DNA of 33,964 nt, from NCBI RefSeq assembly GCF_000337335.1, contig NZ_AOJN01000018.1:121971-155934 (forward strand), read 5' to 3'. Under the pieces are notes generated by a model. That model was not told where the DNA came from and did not search any database. It saw nothing but the letters and a program-made list of their open reading frames with translations. Every line of letters starts with the position of its first letter. Positions within the stretch are counted from its first letter, which is position 1. The stretch is from Halorubrum distributum JCM 10118 (GTDB lineage: Archaea; Halobacteriota; Halobacteria; Halobacteriales; Haloferacaceae). This document shows, one piece after another, positions 1 through 7,805 of the stretch. The translations under genes and the position numbers were made by a program.

Positions 1-180
1 CTTACGTCGCCTGCGCCCGCCTCGCGACTGCCCCTTTGAGTCCCGCCCCGCACAGCGACCGCAGCCTCACGCCTCCCCAGCCTCGTCGGTGGCCCTCCAC
101 TCCGTTCCGGGCCACCGATTCCCTCGCGGTCGGCTCGCGCCCTCCGGGCGCTCGCCGGCGCGCCGCTTGACTTTTAAATA
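1..180 (-). repeat. Dispersed structured repeat, copy A (partial at window edge)
   Basis: This is one of five homologous intergenic elements in the window; the part beyond the left edge is missing. On the minus strand it holds, in order, a TATA-like stretch at 171-180, a hairpin at 137-151 (GCGCCC/GGGCGC, loop 3), a hairpin at 86-118 (arms 86-95 and 109-118), the conserved block ending in GAGGCGTGAGG, and the arm CTCAAAGGGGCAGTCGCGAG (plus 21-40). I see no credible protein. A 60-codon minus-strand reading frame crosses it, but the other copies do not conserve that frame. An RNA or a non-autonomous mobile element fits better. No other gene lies in 1-217. Confidence 0.75.
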
Positions 181-217
181 GCACAGCGCGGTGCGGCTAG
201 TCGACGACCGCGCGGAG

Positions 218-1405
218 TCAGTTCCGCAGCGCCTCGACCGGCCGCTCGCTGGCGGCCTTCCAGGCGGGGTACGCGCCGCTGACGATCCCGACGCCGACGC
301 CGAAGACGAGCGCGAGCAGGAGGTAGTAACCGTTCGTCGGGTCGAGCACGAGCGCGGCGTCGACCGCGGGCGTCGCGAGGACGAGCCCGACGACGAGCAG
401 GACGGTGAGCAGCGTGCCGGCCGCGGCGCCGGCCGCGCCGATCAGCCCGGCCTCCGCGAGCAGGACGCGGAGCACGTCGCGGCGGGCGACGCCCACCGCG
501 CGCATCACGCCGATCTCCTGTCTGCGCTCGACGGTGCTCATCAGCATCACGTTGAGGATCGAGACGCCGGCGACGACCAGCGAGATGGCGCCGAGCCCGA
601 GCAGGAACGTCGAGAGCAGGTCGAAGAACTCGTTGATCTCGTCGACGAGGGCGGCCAGCTCGAACAGCTCCACCCGGTCCTGGCGGGCGTTCACTGACTC
701 GCGGATGGCGTCGGCCGCCGCGCGCGCCTCGGCGCCCGAGTCGGAGACGACGAGCGCCTGCGCGTAACCGTCGGCCGAGAACGCCGACTCCGGCAGGAAG
801 ACGGCGTCGTCGGGGGCCACCGGGCTGAACGTCTGGCTCTCGACCAGCACCGCGATCACCCGCACCTGCGAGCCCGCGATCTCGACGGTGTCGCCCGCGC
901 CCGCCTCGAGGTCCTCGGCGATCCCCGCGCCGAGGATCGCGCCCTGCCGGTGGCGCTCGGGGAGTCTCCCCTCGGCGGCCTCGTACGCCAGCGCGGGCTC
1001 CTCGACCCCGTACACCGTCGCGAACGTCTGGTCGCCCTGCCGCGCGACCGTGGCGCTGTCGGAGTACAGCGGGACCACGGCCGGTTCGCCGACCGCGCGC
1101 CGGATCGACGCCACGTCCGCGTCCGACAGCGACTCCACGCCCGCGTCGTTGTTCGGCGAGACGACGACCTGCGTCCCGATGTCGCCGATGGCGTCGTCGG
1201 CGCCCAGCGCCAGCACGTTCCCGAAGATTCCGAGCGCCGCGACCGCGAGCACGCCGATACAGACGCCCAGCACCGCCAGCACCGTCCGCACCCGGTTCCG
1301 TCGCAGGTTCCGCGAGGCCATCGACACCGCCGGGCGCCAGCCGCGCAGCCAGCCGGAGAGTCCGTCGGTGAGCCCGCTCGCCGCTCGTCCGTCGCCGTCG
1401 CTCAT
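218..1405 (-). CDS. ABC transporter permease, FtsX/MacB-like
   Basis: This 395-aa membrane protein has the layout of MacB/FtsX-type permeases. A short cytoplasmic N-terminus contains RNLRRNRVRT before one membrane helix (about residues 42-62). A large extracytoplasmic MacB-like core with short motifs such as GDTVEIAGSQ follows, and then three C-terminal helices (about 262-290, 320-345, 355-380), the last followed by YPAWKAASERPVEALRN, a typical family ending. Its ATG overlaps the stop of the upstream ATPase by 4 nt (ATGA), so the two are co-translated. It probably works as a homodimer with that ATPase in mechanotransmission or export of a lipid-linked or peptide substrate. The substrate cannot be read from the sequence. 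Confidence 0.93.
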   Translation of the reverse strand: MSDGDGRAASGLTDGLSGWLRGWRPAVSMASRNLRRNRVRTVLAVLGVCIGVLAVAALGIFGNVLALGADDAIGDIGTQVVVSPNNDAGVESLSDADVASIRRAVGEPAVVPLYSDSATVARQGDQTFATVYGVEEPALAYEAAEGRLPERHRQGAILGAGIAEDLEAGAGDTVEIAGSQVRVIAVLVESQTFSPVAPDDAVFLPESAFSADGYAQALVVSDSGAEARAAADAIRESVNARQDRVELFELAALVDEINEFFDLLSTFLLGLGAISLVVAGVSILNVMLMSTVERRQEIGVMRAVGVARRDVLRVLLAEAGLIGAAGAAAGTLLTVLLVVGLVLATPAVDAALVLDPTNGYYLLLALVFGVGVGIVSGAYPAWKAASERPVEALRN

Positions 1406-2238
1406 CGGTCGTCCCCCGTCTCCCCCCCCGGCGGCCCGTCGGCCGGGAGCCCGTCGGCCGGCAGCCCGCCGGTCATCTCCCCGTCGGTGAGGTCGACGAC
1501 GCGGTCGGCGTACTCCTCGACGAGCGGGTCGTGCGTCACCGCGACGACGGCGACGCCCTCGGCCTTGACGCGCTCGAACTCCGCGAGGATCGCCTCCCCC
1601 GTCTCGGTGTCGAGGTTCCCCGTCGGCTCGTCCGCGAGCAGCACGGCGGGCTCGTTGATCAGCGCGCGGGCGATGGCGACGCGCTGCTTCTGCCCGCCCG
1701 AGAGCTCGCTCGGCTCGTGGTCGAGCCGGTCGCCGAGCCCGAACCGCGCGAGCAGGTCCGCCGCCCGGTCGCTCGCGTCGCCGGGGTCGAACGCGGTCGG
1801 CATCGCGACGTTCTCGACCGCGGTCAGCGTCGGCAGGAGGTGGAAGTCCTGGAAGACGAACCCGATCGACTCCTTGCGCGCCCGCGTCCGCTCCGCGACC
1901 GAGAGGTTCGTCACGTCGGTTCCGTCGAGGAGGCGCCGGCCCGCGGTCGGGTCGTCGAGCAGCCCGAGCACGTTCAGCAGCGTCGACTTCCCGGAGCCGC
2001 TGGGGCCGACGACCGCGACGAACTCCCCGGGCCGCACCGCGAAGTCGACGTCGTCGAGCGCGACGACCGGCTCGCCGCCCCCGCTCGTGTAGCGCTTGTC
2101 CACCCCTCGAAGCGCGACGCCGTAGTCGTCGCTCGGGGCGGTGTTCCCGCCGCTCGCGTCGGCGCCCGCCTCGTCAGCGACGGCCGCCGCGGCCGCGTCG
2201 TCCGCGGGCTCCGCGCCGAGTCCGGCGTCCCCGCTCAC
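1402..2238 (-). CDS. ABC transporter ATP-binding protein, MacB/LolD type
   Basis: This 278-aa ATPase energises the adjacent FtsX-like permease. Visible motifs are Walker A GPSGSGKST (about residue 77), the Q-loop in VFQDFHLLP, the signature LSGGQKQRV, Walker B VLLADEPTGNLD and the H-loop in VAVTHDP. Spacing and wording match the LolD/MacB/FtsE branch. The N-terminal 40 residues are a low-complexity Ala/Asp extension, so the true start could be further in. The chosen start is GTG at 2236-2238, which overlaps the upstream stop as GTGA. The tail (DGLPADGPPGG) is repetitive. It is the middle gene of a three-gene operon. Confidence 0.94.
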   Translation of the reverse strand: MSGDAGLGAEPADDAAAAAVADEAGADASGGNTAPSDDYGVALRGVDKRYTSGGGEPVVALDDVDFAVRPGEFVAVVGPSGSGKSTLLNVLGLLDDPTAGRRLLDGTDVTNLSVAERTRARKESIGFVFQDFHLLPTLTAVENVAMPTAFDPGDASDRAADLLARFGLGDRLDHEPSELSGGQKQRVAIARALINEPAVLLADEPTGNLDTETGEAILAEFERVKAEGVAVVAVTHDPLVEEYADRVVDLTDGEMTGGLPADGLPADGPPGGETGDDR

Positions 2239-3662
2239 GGCGCCGATCCGTCGCGTCGCCGCGCCGTCGAGCCCCCGACCCGTCCGGTCCTGACCGCGAC
2301 GCCGACCGCGCCGGCGAGACCGAGCAGCGCGAACCCGCTCGCCACCGCGCCCGCTGCCCCGACGCCGCCGCCGCCGATCCGACCGAGCGCGCCGCCGCCC
2401 GCGTCGTCGTCGTCCGGTTCGGGCGCCGCTACCGTCAGCGTCTCCGTGTACCGGACCCCCCGCTCGGTGTAGGTGACGCGGATCGGGATCTCGTCGGCGA
2501 CGGAGGCGTTCACCGCGGTCGACAGGTCGAACCCGACGAAGTCGCTCGCGCCGAGCGTCCCGACGAAGTACTCGCCGCCCGTCGGCGTCGGCTCGACGCC
2601 GGGCGCGTCGCCGACCGAGACGACCGCGCCCGTCAGTTCACCGTTCCCGGCGTTGCCGAGGTTCGCGTCGACGACGACCGCGCCGTCCTCGCCCTCGCGG
2701 ACCGTCGCGTCGGTCACGGTCGGCGTCGCCTCGCGCACCGGGTACGTCACCGTCGACTCCGCGGTGCGGTCGGCGCCGCGCTCGTTCCGCTGGTCCGTGT
2801 CGACGCGGAACGCCGCGGTGACCGTCACCTCCGACCGCCGGTCGAGCGGCCCGAGGTCGACGATCACCCGCCGCTCCTCGCCGGGCGCGACGTCCTCGAC
2901 GACGAACGGGCCGACCGAGACGGTCTCTGTGCCGTCGGAGCCGTTCGCGCCGTCGCCGCCGACCGCGGTCCCGACGGCCCGGAGGCTGACGCGGTCGGCG
3001 GTCGTCGTGCCGGTGTTGACCACCGTCACCTCGACGGGGGAGTCGGCGACCGGCGGCGCGTCGCCCTGGCCGCCGGCGTCGCCCGTGTCGAGCCCGCCGC
3101 CGCCGCCGAAGATCCCCTGAATGCCGCCGACGCCGAGGTCGCCGGCCGAGGCTTCGCCATCGTCGTCGCTCCGGAGGTCCTCGGGGTCGAGCGCGCGGGT
3201 CCGCAGGTCGAGCGCGACCTGGGTCGGCCGAACCTCGATGACGGTGTCGCGACTGACGGTCACGAGCTCGCCGCTCGTCGACTGGTTCGCGACCGCCTCG
3301 ACGGTGAGCCGCCTTTCGCCCGGCTCCTCGAACGCCGTCCACAGCGTCGCGTCGAGCGAGTCGCCCGCGGAGAGGGCGCCGACGCCCGAGACGCTGTCGA
3401 GCACGTCGCCGTCGGCGTTCCGGACGCGGACCTCAGTGACGTTCGCTGCCGCGTCGCTCCCGCCGGAGTTCGAGACGGTGACGTTCAGCGCCGTTCGCTC
3501 GCCGACGGTCGGGTCGCTCGGCGACGTCCCGACTTCGCCGACGGTGATCCGCGCGTCCGGTACCGCCGCCGCGCCGCCGATCGCGAACGCCCCGCCGACA
3601 GCCGCGAGCATCGTCAGCGCGGCCAGCAGCGCGGCTGTGGTTCGTGTGAGCGTCAATGTCAT
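2235..3662 (-). CDS. Secreted CARDB-like protein with C-terminal membrane anchor (COG1361-type)
   Basis: This 475-aa protein has an N-terminal signal segment (about residues 8-32) and a run of beta-rich repeats. Two or three resemble CARDB/NEW3 domains: short strands with VTVSNSG, VNTGTT and GNAGNG turns. A Gly-rich and Asp-rich linker (about 175-205) and a C-terminal helix (about 435-460) followed by Arg residues complete it, giving a cell-surface protein anchored at its C-terminus. It is first in an operon with the MacB-like ATPase and permease, so it probably takes the place of the periplasmic adaptor (MacA) in bacterial systems; that role is inferred. The start is preceded by taggagat, and TATA-like gatatatc lies 22-29 nt upstream. 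Confidence 0.85.
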   Translation of the reverse strand: MTLTLTRTTAALLAALTMLAAVGGAFAIGGAAAVPDARITVGEVGTSPSDPTVGERTALNVTVSNSGGSDAAANVTEVRVRNADGDVLDSVSGVGALSAGDSLDATLWTAFEEPGERRLTVEAVANQSTSGELVTVSRDTVIEVRPTQVALDLRTRALDPEDLRSDDDGEASAGDLGVGGIQGIFGGGGGLDTGDAGGQGDAPPVADSPVEVTVVNTGTTTADRVSLRAVGTAVGGDGANGSDGTETVSVGPFVVEDVAPGEERRVIVDLGPLDRRSEVTVTAAFRVDTDQRNERGADRTAESTVTYPVREATPTVTDATVREGEDGAVVVDANLGNAGNGELTGAVVSVGDAPGVEPTPTGGEYFVGTLGASDFVGFDLSTAVNASVADEIPIRVTYTERGVRYTETLTVAAPEPDDDDAGGGALGRIGGGGVGAAGAVASGFALLGLAGAVGVAVRTGRVGGSTARRRDGSAP

Positions 3663-3683
3663 ATCTCCTAAGCGACCGTCGAA

Positions 3684-3691
3684 GATATATC
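3684..3691 (-). promoter_or_regulatory. TATA element of the exporter operon
   Basis: The minus strand reads gatatatc 22-29 nt before the ATG at 3662, in a G+C-rich background. The spacing fits an archaeal TATA box for a transcript with little or no leader. AGGAGA lies just before the ATG. The rest of 3663-3895 holds only the upstream region of the proteasome gene, where I see no clear TATA. Confidence 0.5.
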
Positions 3692-3895
3692 CGTCGGCGA
3701 CGGAAGCGTCCCCGTAGCGCCGCGTCGCGACGGACGCGACGAGAGCTCCTTCTGATCCCGTTCGGCGACCGGTGGGCCGCCGGACTCGCGGTTTCGGCGG
3801 CCTCCGAGACGTACCGGTTACGGATGCTTTTTCAACGGGCCGACGTAAATGGCAGTAATGAGCGAACGCGACACCGCGCGAGCGGGGGATCGGCG

Positions 3896-4687
3896 ATGAT
3901 GGGGAACAACGACCAGCAGGCGTACGACCGCGGCACGTCGCTGTTCTCGCCGGACGGGCGCATCTACCAGGTCGAGTACGCCCGCGAGGCCGTCTCGCGC
4001 GGCGCGCCGAGCGTCGGCGTCCGGACGACCGACGGCGTCGTCTTCGTCGCGATGTCTCGCCCCTCCTCGTCGCTGATGGAGGCCGAGAGCATCGAGAAGC
4101 TCCACAAGCTCGACGACCACGTCGGCACCGCGAGCGCGGGCCACGTCGCCGACGCCCGCCAGCTGATCGACCTCGCGCGCCGCCAGTCGCAGGGGAACCG
4201 CCTGCGCTACGGCGAGCCGGTCGGCGTCGAGACGCTGACGAAGTTCGTCACCGACCACATCCAGGAGAACACGCAGCGAGGCGGCACGCGCCCCTACGGG
4301 GCCGCGCTCCTCATCGGCGGCATCGACGACGGCGAGCCGCGCCTGTTCGCCGCCGACCCCTCCGGCACGCCCAACGAGTGGAAGGCGACCGTCATCGGCG
4401 GCGGCCGGCAGGAGATCCAGGGCCACCTCGAAGACGAGTGGACCGACGACCTCTCGCTTTCGGACGGCATCGAGCTCGCCGTCGCGGCGCTGGCCGCCCA
4501 CGACGACGAGTTCGAGCCCTCGGACCTCGCGGTCGCGGCGGTGACCGAGGCCGACGGCTACCGGACGGTCCCGGTCGAGGAGGTCGAAGACGCGTTCGAG
4601 GCGGCGGGCCTCGACGCCGCCGACGAGGAAGCTGCGGACGGCGACGAGTCCGAGGCCGACGACGCGGACGGCGACGACGCCGAGTAA
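3896..4687 (+). CDS. psmA: Proteasome subunit alpha, divergent haloarchaeal paralogue
   Basis: This 263-aa alpha subunit forms the outer rings of the 20S proteasome. The alpha signature is at the N-terminus (YDRGTSLFSPDGRIYQVEYA, about residues 9-28), followed by SAGHVADARQLIDLARRQSQ, LTKFVTDHIQ, GGTRPYGAALLIGG and DPSGTPNEWKA. The usual VVLAADKR-type strand is replaced by VVFVAMSRPSSSLM, so this may be the second alpha subunit (PsmA2/PsmC type) rather than the main one; haloarchaea commonly encode two. The last 25 residues are almost all Asp, Glu and Ala. ATG codons at 3896 and 3899 are both possible starts. The reading frame extends upstream, but without alpha-like sequence. No beta subunit is in the window. 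Confidence 0.94.
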   Translation: MMGNNDQQAYDRGTSLFSPDGRIYQVEYAREAVSRGAPSVGVRTTDGVVFVAMSRPSSSLMEAESIEKLHKLDDHVGTASAGHVADARQLIDLARRQSQGNRLRYGEPVGVETLTKFVTDHIQENTQRGGTRPYGAALLIGGIDDGEPRLFAADPSGTPNEWKATVIGGGRQEIQGHLEDEWTDDLSLSDGIELAVAALAAHDDEFEPSDLAVAAVTEADGYRTVPVEEVEDAFEAAGLDAADEEAADGDESEADDADGDDAE

Positions 4688-4751
4688 CGATCAGTCCCGG
4701 AGGCGCCGGGACCCCGACCGGCGGCCGGCCGCTCCGCGCCGTGTGCGTGAT

Positions 4752-4807
4752 TGTACGTCGTACACACAACACTTATCACGGCGGAAACCCTCTTTTACGG
4801 CGTAAAA
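4752..4807 (+). promoter_or_regulatory. Promoter and two palindromic operators of the OxsR-like regulator
   Basis: A perfect palindrome TGTACG-T-CGTACA (4752-4764) lies just upstream of a TATA-like cttatca (about 4771-4777). A second inverted repeat TTTTAC-GGC-GTAAAA (4793-4807) ends on the first base of the ATG. TATA to ATG is about 30 nt, so the transcript is probably leaderless. One site at the upstream promoter edge and another over the start is the arrangement expected for autoregulation, which is inferred. Confidence 0.6.
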
Positions 4808-5205
4808 TGCCCGATTCGATGTCTGAACAGCTCCAACGAGACATGGAGTGCGAGGGGTTACTCGAGTGTTTCCACGGCCTGAAGCAGTTGGACAAGGACT
4901 GCTACCAGGCGCTCGTGTCGTCCGACGAGGCGCTCACGATCGACGAGGTCGCGGAGCGCGTCGACCGCGAGCGCTCGACCGCCTACCGCGCGGTCCAGCG
5001 GCTCCTCAAGGCCGGCTTCATTCAGAAGGAGCAGATAAACTACGAACAGGGCGGGTACTACCACGTGTACCGGCCGACGGACCCGTCGCAGATCGCCGAC
5101 GACATGCAGCGGATGCTCAACGACTGGTACGCGAAGATGGGCCAGCTCATCGGCGAGTTCGAGGAGAAGTACGAGCAGCCCGAGCGCGCCGCCGTCAAGA
5201 ACTGA
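4807..5205 (+). CDS. TrmB-family winged-helix regulator, OxsR-like
   Basis: This 132-aa DNA-binding protein (128 aa if it starts at 4819) has a winged helix at about residues 37-85, with DEVAERVDRERSTAYRAVQRL as the helix-turn-helix and GYYHVYRPTDP as the wing. A C-terminal helix (about 95-125, DDMQRMLNDWYAKMGQLIGEFEEKY) looks like a dimerisation coiled coil. Three cysteines lie near the N-terminus (residues 15, 21, 32). From memory, family and cysteine arrangement resemble Haloferax OxsR, a thiol-responsive TrmB-type regulator of oxidative stress; I could not check this by alignment. Neighbouring TusA, DsrE and stress genes fit a redox/sulfur role. The ATG at 4807 is chosen because an operator and a TATA box sit at matching distances. 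Confidence 0.85.
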   Translation: MPDSMSEQLQRDMECEGLLECFHGLKQLDKDCYQALVSSDEALTIDEVAERVDRERSTAYRAVQRLLKAGFIQKEQINYEQGGYYHVYRPTDPSQIADDMQRMLNDWYAKMGQLIGEFEEKYEQPERAAVKN

Positions 5206-5206
5206 C

Positions 5207-5260
5207 CGGGAGCCGCCCCAACGGTCGGGACTGGCCGTTCGTTCGGGAGCCGCCCCAACG
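5207..5260. repeat. 17-bp direct repeat after the OxsR-like gene
   Basis: CGGGAGCCGCCCCAACG occurs at 5207-5223 and again at 5244-5260. The rest of the 186-nt gap to the zinc-ribbon gene is G+C-rich with no recognisable feature. Confidence 0.6.
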
Positions 5261-5391
5261 AGCAGCGCTCGGCGCGAGCGGCCGGTGTCGGCCTCGCGTC
5301 GGTCCTTCCGCGGGGAACGCGGCCACCGGCCGGATTCCCGTTCCGGCGTTCGGTGCGGTTCGTGCGGCGTTCCGCGCGCTGTTTCCCGTCG

Positions 5392-5595
5392 CTATTCCGC
5401 GTAGAGGAGGGTCCGTCGGCAGTCGGGACAGACGTACGGGACCGGCGCGAGGATCTCGTCCGCTCGGAGGCCGCCGAGAAACCCCTCGTTCGACCCCTGA
5501 GAGACTATCGAGAGCGACCCCACCGCGTCGGTTCCCTGTAGCTCCATCTCTTCGAGCGGTTCTTCACAGTCCGGACAGCGCTTTTCAGCGGGCAC
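5392..5595 (-). CDS. Small double-CxxC zinc-ribbon protein
   Basis: This 67-aa protein has two CPDC knuckles (CPDCEEPL near residue 7 and CPDCRRTLLYAE near 56) about 45 residues apart, as in treble-clef or zinc-ribbon proteins that bind one Zn. Residues between are compatible with beta strands (MELQGTD, GSLSIVSQG). The start is GTG at 5593-5595; an in-frame stop lies 12 nt upstream, and no ATG precedes the first CxxC. Haloarchaea have many such small zinc-finger proteins, mostly of unknown function. It lies between the OxsR-like gene and the DsrE/TusA pair but is transcribed on its own. Confidence 0.72.
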   Translation of the reverse strand: MPAEKRCPDCEEPLEEMELQGTDAVGSLSIVSQGSNEGFLGGLRADEILAPVPYVCPDCRRTLLYAE

Positions 5596-5772
5596 GTGTG
5601 CGGTTTATACACTACTTTCAGAAAACGGTGTGGTCCGGCCTCGCACGGCTCGGGCACGCGCTGCGCTCGCGCCCGCAGAGGCCCCCTCGGCGAGCGGCCG
5701 TTTCGGACGGCGACGCGTCTGGAGAACGGACGGAAAGGGGGAAAACCGGGAGCGGTGACGCGGCGCCGACGC

Positions 5773-6156
5773 TCAGAACGTGAACACGTGGTCGGCCTCG
5801 TCGGCCGCTTCGAGGAACGTGACCGCGCCGGCGAACTGCGTCGTCAGGTCGTCGTCGATGGCGTCCTGCTCCCACTGGAGCATGTCCAGCGTCGTCGTAC
5901 ACGCGACCGAGGTGACCGCCTCGCCGCCGTCGGCGATCAGCTGGTCGAGCATGTCGTAGGGGTTCGGCATCCCCTCGTCGAGGAGCGGCTGGACCGAAGA
6001 GAGGTCCTTCTCGCCCTCCAGCAGGTGCGTCAGCCCGTCGAAGGTGAAGTAGAGGAACACGTCCGTGTCCATCGTCAGCGCGACGTGGCCGAGGTTAGTC
6101 GCCATCGCGAGGTTCTTCGGGTCGTCGTCGGAGATGATGATGCCGATTTCGTCCAT
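5773..6156 (-). CDS. DsrE/DsrF-like sulfur-relay protein
   Basis: This 127-aa protein has the DsrE-like alpha/beta fold (COG2210 type). It has IGIIISDDDP at the N-terminus, then helix-strand repeats with VALTMDTDVFLYFTFDGL, and a conserved cysteine in TSVACTTTLDML (about residue 85) that probably carries the persulfide. Its ATG lies 2 nt after the tusA stop, and GGAGGAG (plus 6162-6168) lies 5 nt before the ATG, inside the end of tusA, so this start is well supported. Known TusA-DsrE pairs pass sulfane sulfur between each other, and that is the inferred role here. An in-frame extension to 6246 overlaps tusA and is rejected. Confidence 0.88.
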   Translation of the reverse strand: MDEIGIIISDDDPKNLAMATNLGHVALTMDTDVFLYFTFDGLTHLLEGEKDLSSVQPLLDEGMPNPYDMLDQLIADGGEAVTSVACTTTLDMLQWEQDAIDDDLTTQFAGAVTFLEAADEADHVFTF

Positions 6157-6158
6157 GT

Positions 6159-6404
6159 TCACTCCTCCTTGCGGACGTAGTGGGTGTACACGTCGTCGCC
6201 CTCCTCCTGTTCGAGGAGCGTGACGCCGTCGGTACCGGTCGCCCACCCGTCGATGTCGCTCACGCTGCCCGGATCGGTCGCGACGACTTCGAGCACCTCG
6301 CCGGGGGCGAGGTCGTCGATCGCGCCCTTCGTCTTCACGATGGGCATCGGGCAGCTCAGTCCTTTCACGTCCAGCGTCTCCGCGATGTCGAGTTCAGTGC
6401 TCAT
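6159..6404 (-). CDS. tusA: TusA-family sulfurtransferase
   Basis: This 81-aa protein has the SirA/TusA fold and the family signature CPMPIVKTK, in which the cysteine (about residue 18) accepts and transfers sulfur as a persulfide. LDVKGLSCPMP and APGEVLEVVATDPGS are typical of the family. It is the first gene of a two-gene operon with the DsrE-like protein, for sulfur relay to tRNA thiolation, cofactor synthesis or thiol homeostasis. The target is unknown. ATG at 6402-6404 is preceded by a promoter element shared with the universal stress gene at 6957. Confidence 0.92.
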   Translation of the reverse strand: MSTELDIAETLDVKGLSCPMPIVKTKGAIDDLAPGEVLEVVATDPGSVSDIDGWATGTDGVTLLEQEEGDDVYTHYVRKEE

Positions 6405-6414
6405 GGGTCAGTTG

Positions 6415-6436
6415 ATTGTACGCAAGGGGCAATACT
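6415..6436 (-). promoter_or_regulatory. tusA promoter with ATTG-N11-CAAT motif
   Basis: On the plus strand ATTG (6415-6418) and CAAT (6430-6433) are separated by 11 nt in the string ATTGTAC...GCAATACTAC. The minus-strand complement of CAATACTA lies 26-33 nt before the tusA ATG, where a TATA box is expected, and the TTGTAC half covers the expected start of transcription. The same arrangement with the same spacing occurs before the gene at 6957. Confidence 0.5.
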
Positions 6437-6565
6437 ACCCGAGACGATTTTAATCTTGTGTGTTTATTCCAATATTGGGGTGCGCCGGAGTGACGCCGGA
6501 CGCCGAATCGGTCGGACCGACCGCCGATGGCGGCACTTACGGTCGTCGGGGCCGAAGCCGGGGCC

Positions 6566-6823
6566 ATGTCGACGACCGTTCGCGTTCGCTGTACCGACTG
6601 CGCGTACGAGGAGGCGTTCGACTCGCTCCGGCGGGCGCGGACCGCGCTCGACGACCACGAGCGCGAGACGGGTCACGCCGTCGACTGGGAGATTGGCGGG
6701 CTGGCCCCCGGGGTCGAGCGCGCGGGCGACGACGCCGGCGTCTGCGGCCGAGAGGGGTGTGCCAACCCGGACTCGCCCCTCCTCGATCACGACCCGTCGA
6801 CGGCGTCGGACCCGAGCGCCTGA
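6566..6823 (+). CDS. Small C2H2-like zinc-finger protein, function unknown
   Basis: This is an 85-aa acidic protein. CTDC at residues 9-12 and H-x5-H at 31-37 (DDHERETGH) give a C-x2-C-x18-H-x5-H pattern, a likely zinc site. A second short Cys pair (CGREGC) lies near residue 66. I chose the ATG at 6566 because the upstream in-frame ATG (6527) adds only a non-conserved stretch. It is transcribed away from tusA and toward the universal stress gene. Small proteins of this pattern are common in haloarchaea, but I cannot name a function. Confidence 0.7.
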   Translation: MSTTVRVRCTDCAYEEAFDSLRRARTALDDHERETGHAVDWEIGGLAPGVERAGDDAGVCGREGCANPDSPLLDHDPSTASDPSA

Positions 6824-6910
6824 ACCCGGTCGCCCGGCGGGAGCGACCGGTCTCCGAACGCACCTCCGCGACCGCGACCCGTGGATCGTGAGTGGAACTG
6901 TAAATTGGAT

Positions 6911-6933
6911 ATTGTACAACAAAAGCAATATTA
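6911..6933 (+). promoter_or_regulatory. Promoter of the universal stress gene with ATTG-N11-CAAT motif
   Basis: ATTG at 6911-6914 and CAAT at 6926-6929 are 11 nt apart in an A+T-rich island. The segment CAATATTA (6926-6933) lies 24-31 nt before the ATG at 6957 and is the likely TATA box. Seventeen of 23 positions from TTGTAC to ATTAC match the tusA promoter motif (TTGTAC, then GCAATAYTAC). Confidence 0.55.
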
Positions 6934-6956
6934 CTGGCGAGAGCGAACGGGGACGT

Positions 6957-7805
6957 ATGCGTATCGTATTCGCGACGGACCTATCGGACGCGAACGAGGC
7001 GGCGATCGAGTCTCGGACCTGTCTCGAGTGCCTCGACAACATCGGCGTCCGGGAGGTACACCTGTTGACGGTCGTCCCGGACAACGTCTCCAGCGGGCTG
7101 CCGGGAATGGAGGCTGCCACCGACGCAAAAGAGGCGCTCGCCCCGCAGCGGCGCGTGTTCGAGCGCGCGGGGTTCGACGTGGAGACCCACGTCGCTCGCG
7201 GGACTCCGCACCGGCGCATCAACGGCTTGGCCGAGCGGGTCGACGCGGACATGATCGTCGTCGGGTCGCGCGGCGAGGCCCCGCTTCGGAACCGGCTCAT
7301 CGGCGGAACCGTTCGCAACGTCGCGCGGACGGCAGTCAGACCGCTGCTCGTCGAGCGGATCGAGGAGACGCCCGACGGCCACGCGGTCAGGAAGGAACAC
7401 CTGTTCCAGAATGTGCTGTACGCGACCGACTTCTCCGAGAACGCGGCACGCGCCTACGACTTCTTCCCGGCGCTGACGGGCGCGACCGAGCGGGCGTCCC
7501 TGCTCCACGTCGGCGGTCGGGGGGATTCGGCGTCGAGGGTGGACGCCGAGGAGCGGCTGGACGAACTGGCGAGCGACCTCCACGATCGGATGGGGATCGA
7601 CGTCGAAACCAGCGTTCGGTCGGGGAACCCCGTCGAGGAGATCACGGCCGAAGAGGAGCGTGTGGGCGCGACGACGACGCTCATCGGCGCGCGCGGGACG
7701 AGTCGGCTTCGGCGCCTCCTCCTCGGCAGCACCGCTGAGTCGATCGTTGCGCGCGGGACGAACAACGTCCTGCTCGTCCCGCCCGAGGCGACGCCGTCGC
7801 GGTGA
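6957..7805 (+). CDS. Tandem-domain universal stress protein (UspA family)
   Basis: This 282-aa protein has two Usp domains. The first (about 1-139) starts RIVFATDLSDANEAAI and ends with VVGSRGEAPLRNRLIGGTVRNVARTAVRPLLV. The second (about 148-278) starts NVLYATDFSENAARAY and ends with IGARGTSRLRRLLLGSTAESIVARGTNNVLLV. The second carries the full ATP-binding pattern G-x2-G-x9-G-S; the first has the pattern with Gly in place of the final Ser. The protein probably acts as a nucleotide-binding stress regulator in the cytoplasm. The leaderless promoter shares a motif with tusA, which suggests a common redox or sulfur signal. Confidence 0.92.
   Translation: MRIVFATDLSDANEAAIESRTCLECLDNIGVREVHLLTVVPDNVSSGLPGMEAATDAKEALAPQRRVFERAGFDVETHVARGTPHRRINGLAERVDADMIVVGSRGEAPLRNRLIGGTVRNVARTAVRPLLVERIEETPDGHAVRKEHLFQNVLYATDFSENAARAYDFFPALTGATERASLLHVGGRGDSASRVDAEERLDELASDLHDRMGIDVETSVRSGNPVEEITAEEERVGATTTLIGARGTSRLRRLLLGSTAESIVARGTNNVLLVPPEATPSR

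Noticed and set aside
4378..4806. Longer N-terminus for the OxsR-like gene
   Set aside because: It would overlap the proteasome gene and consists of Arg-rich non-domain sequence; the promoter and operators lie within it.
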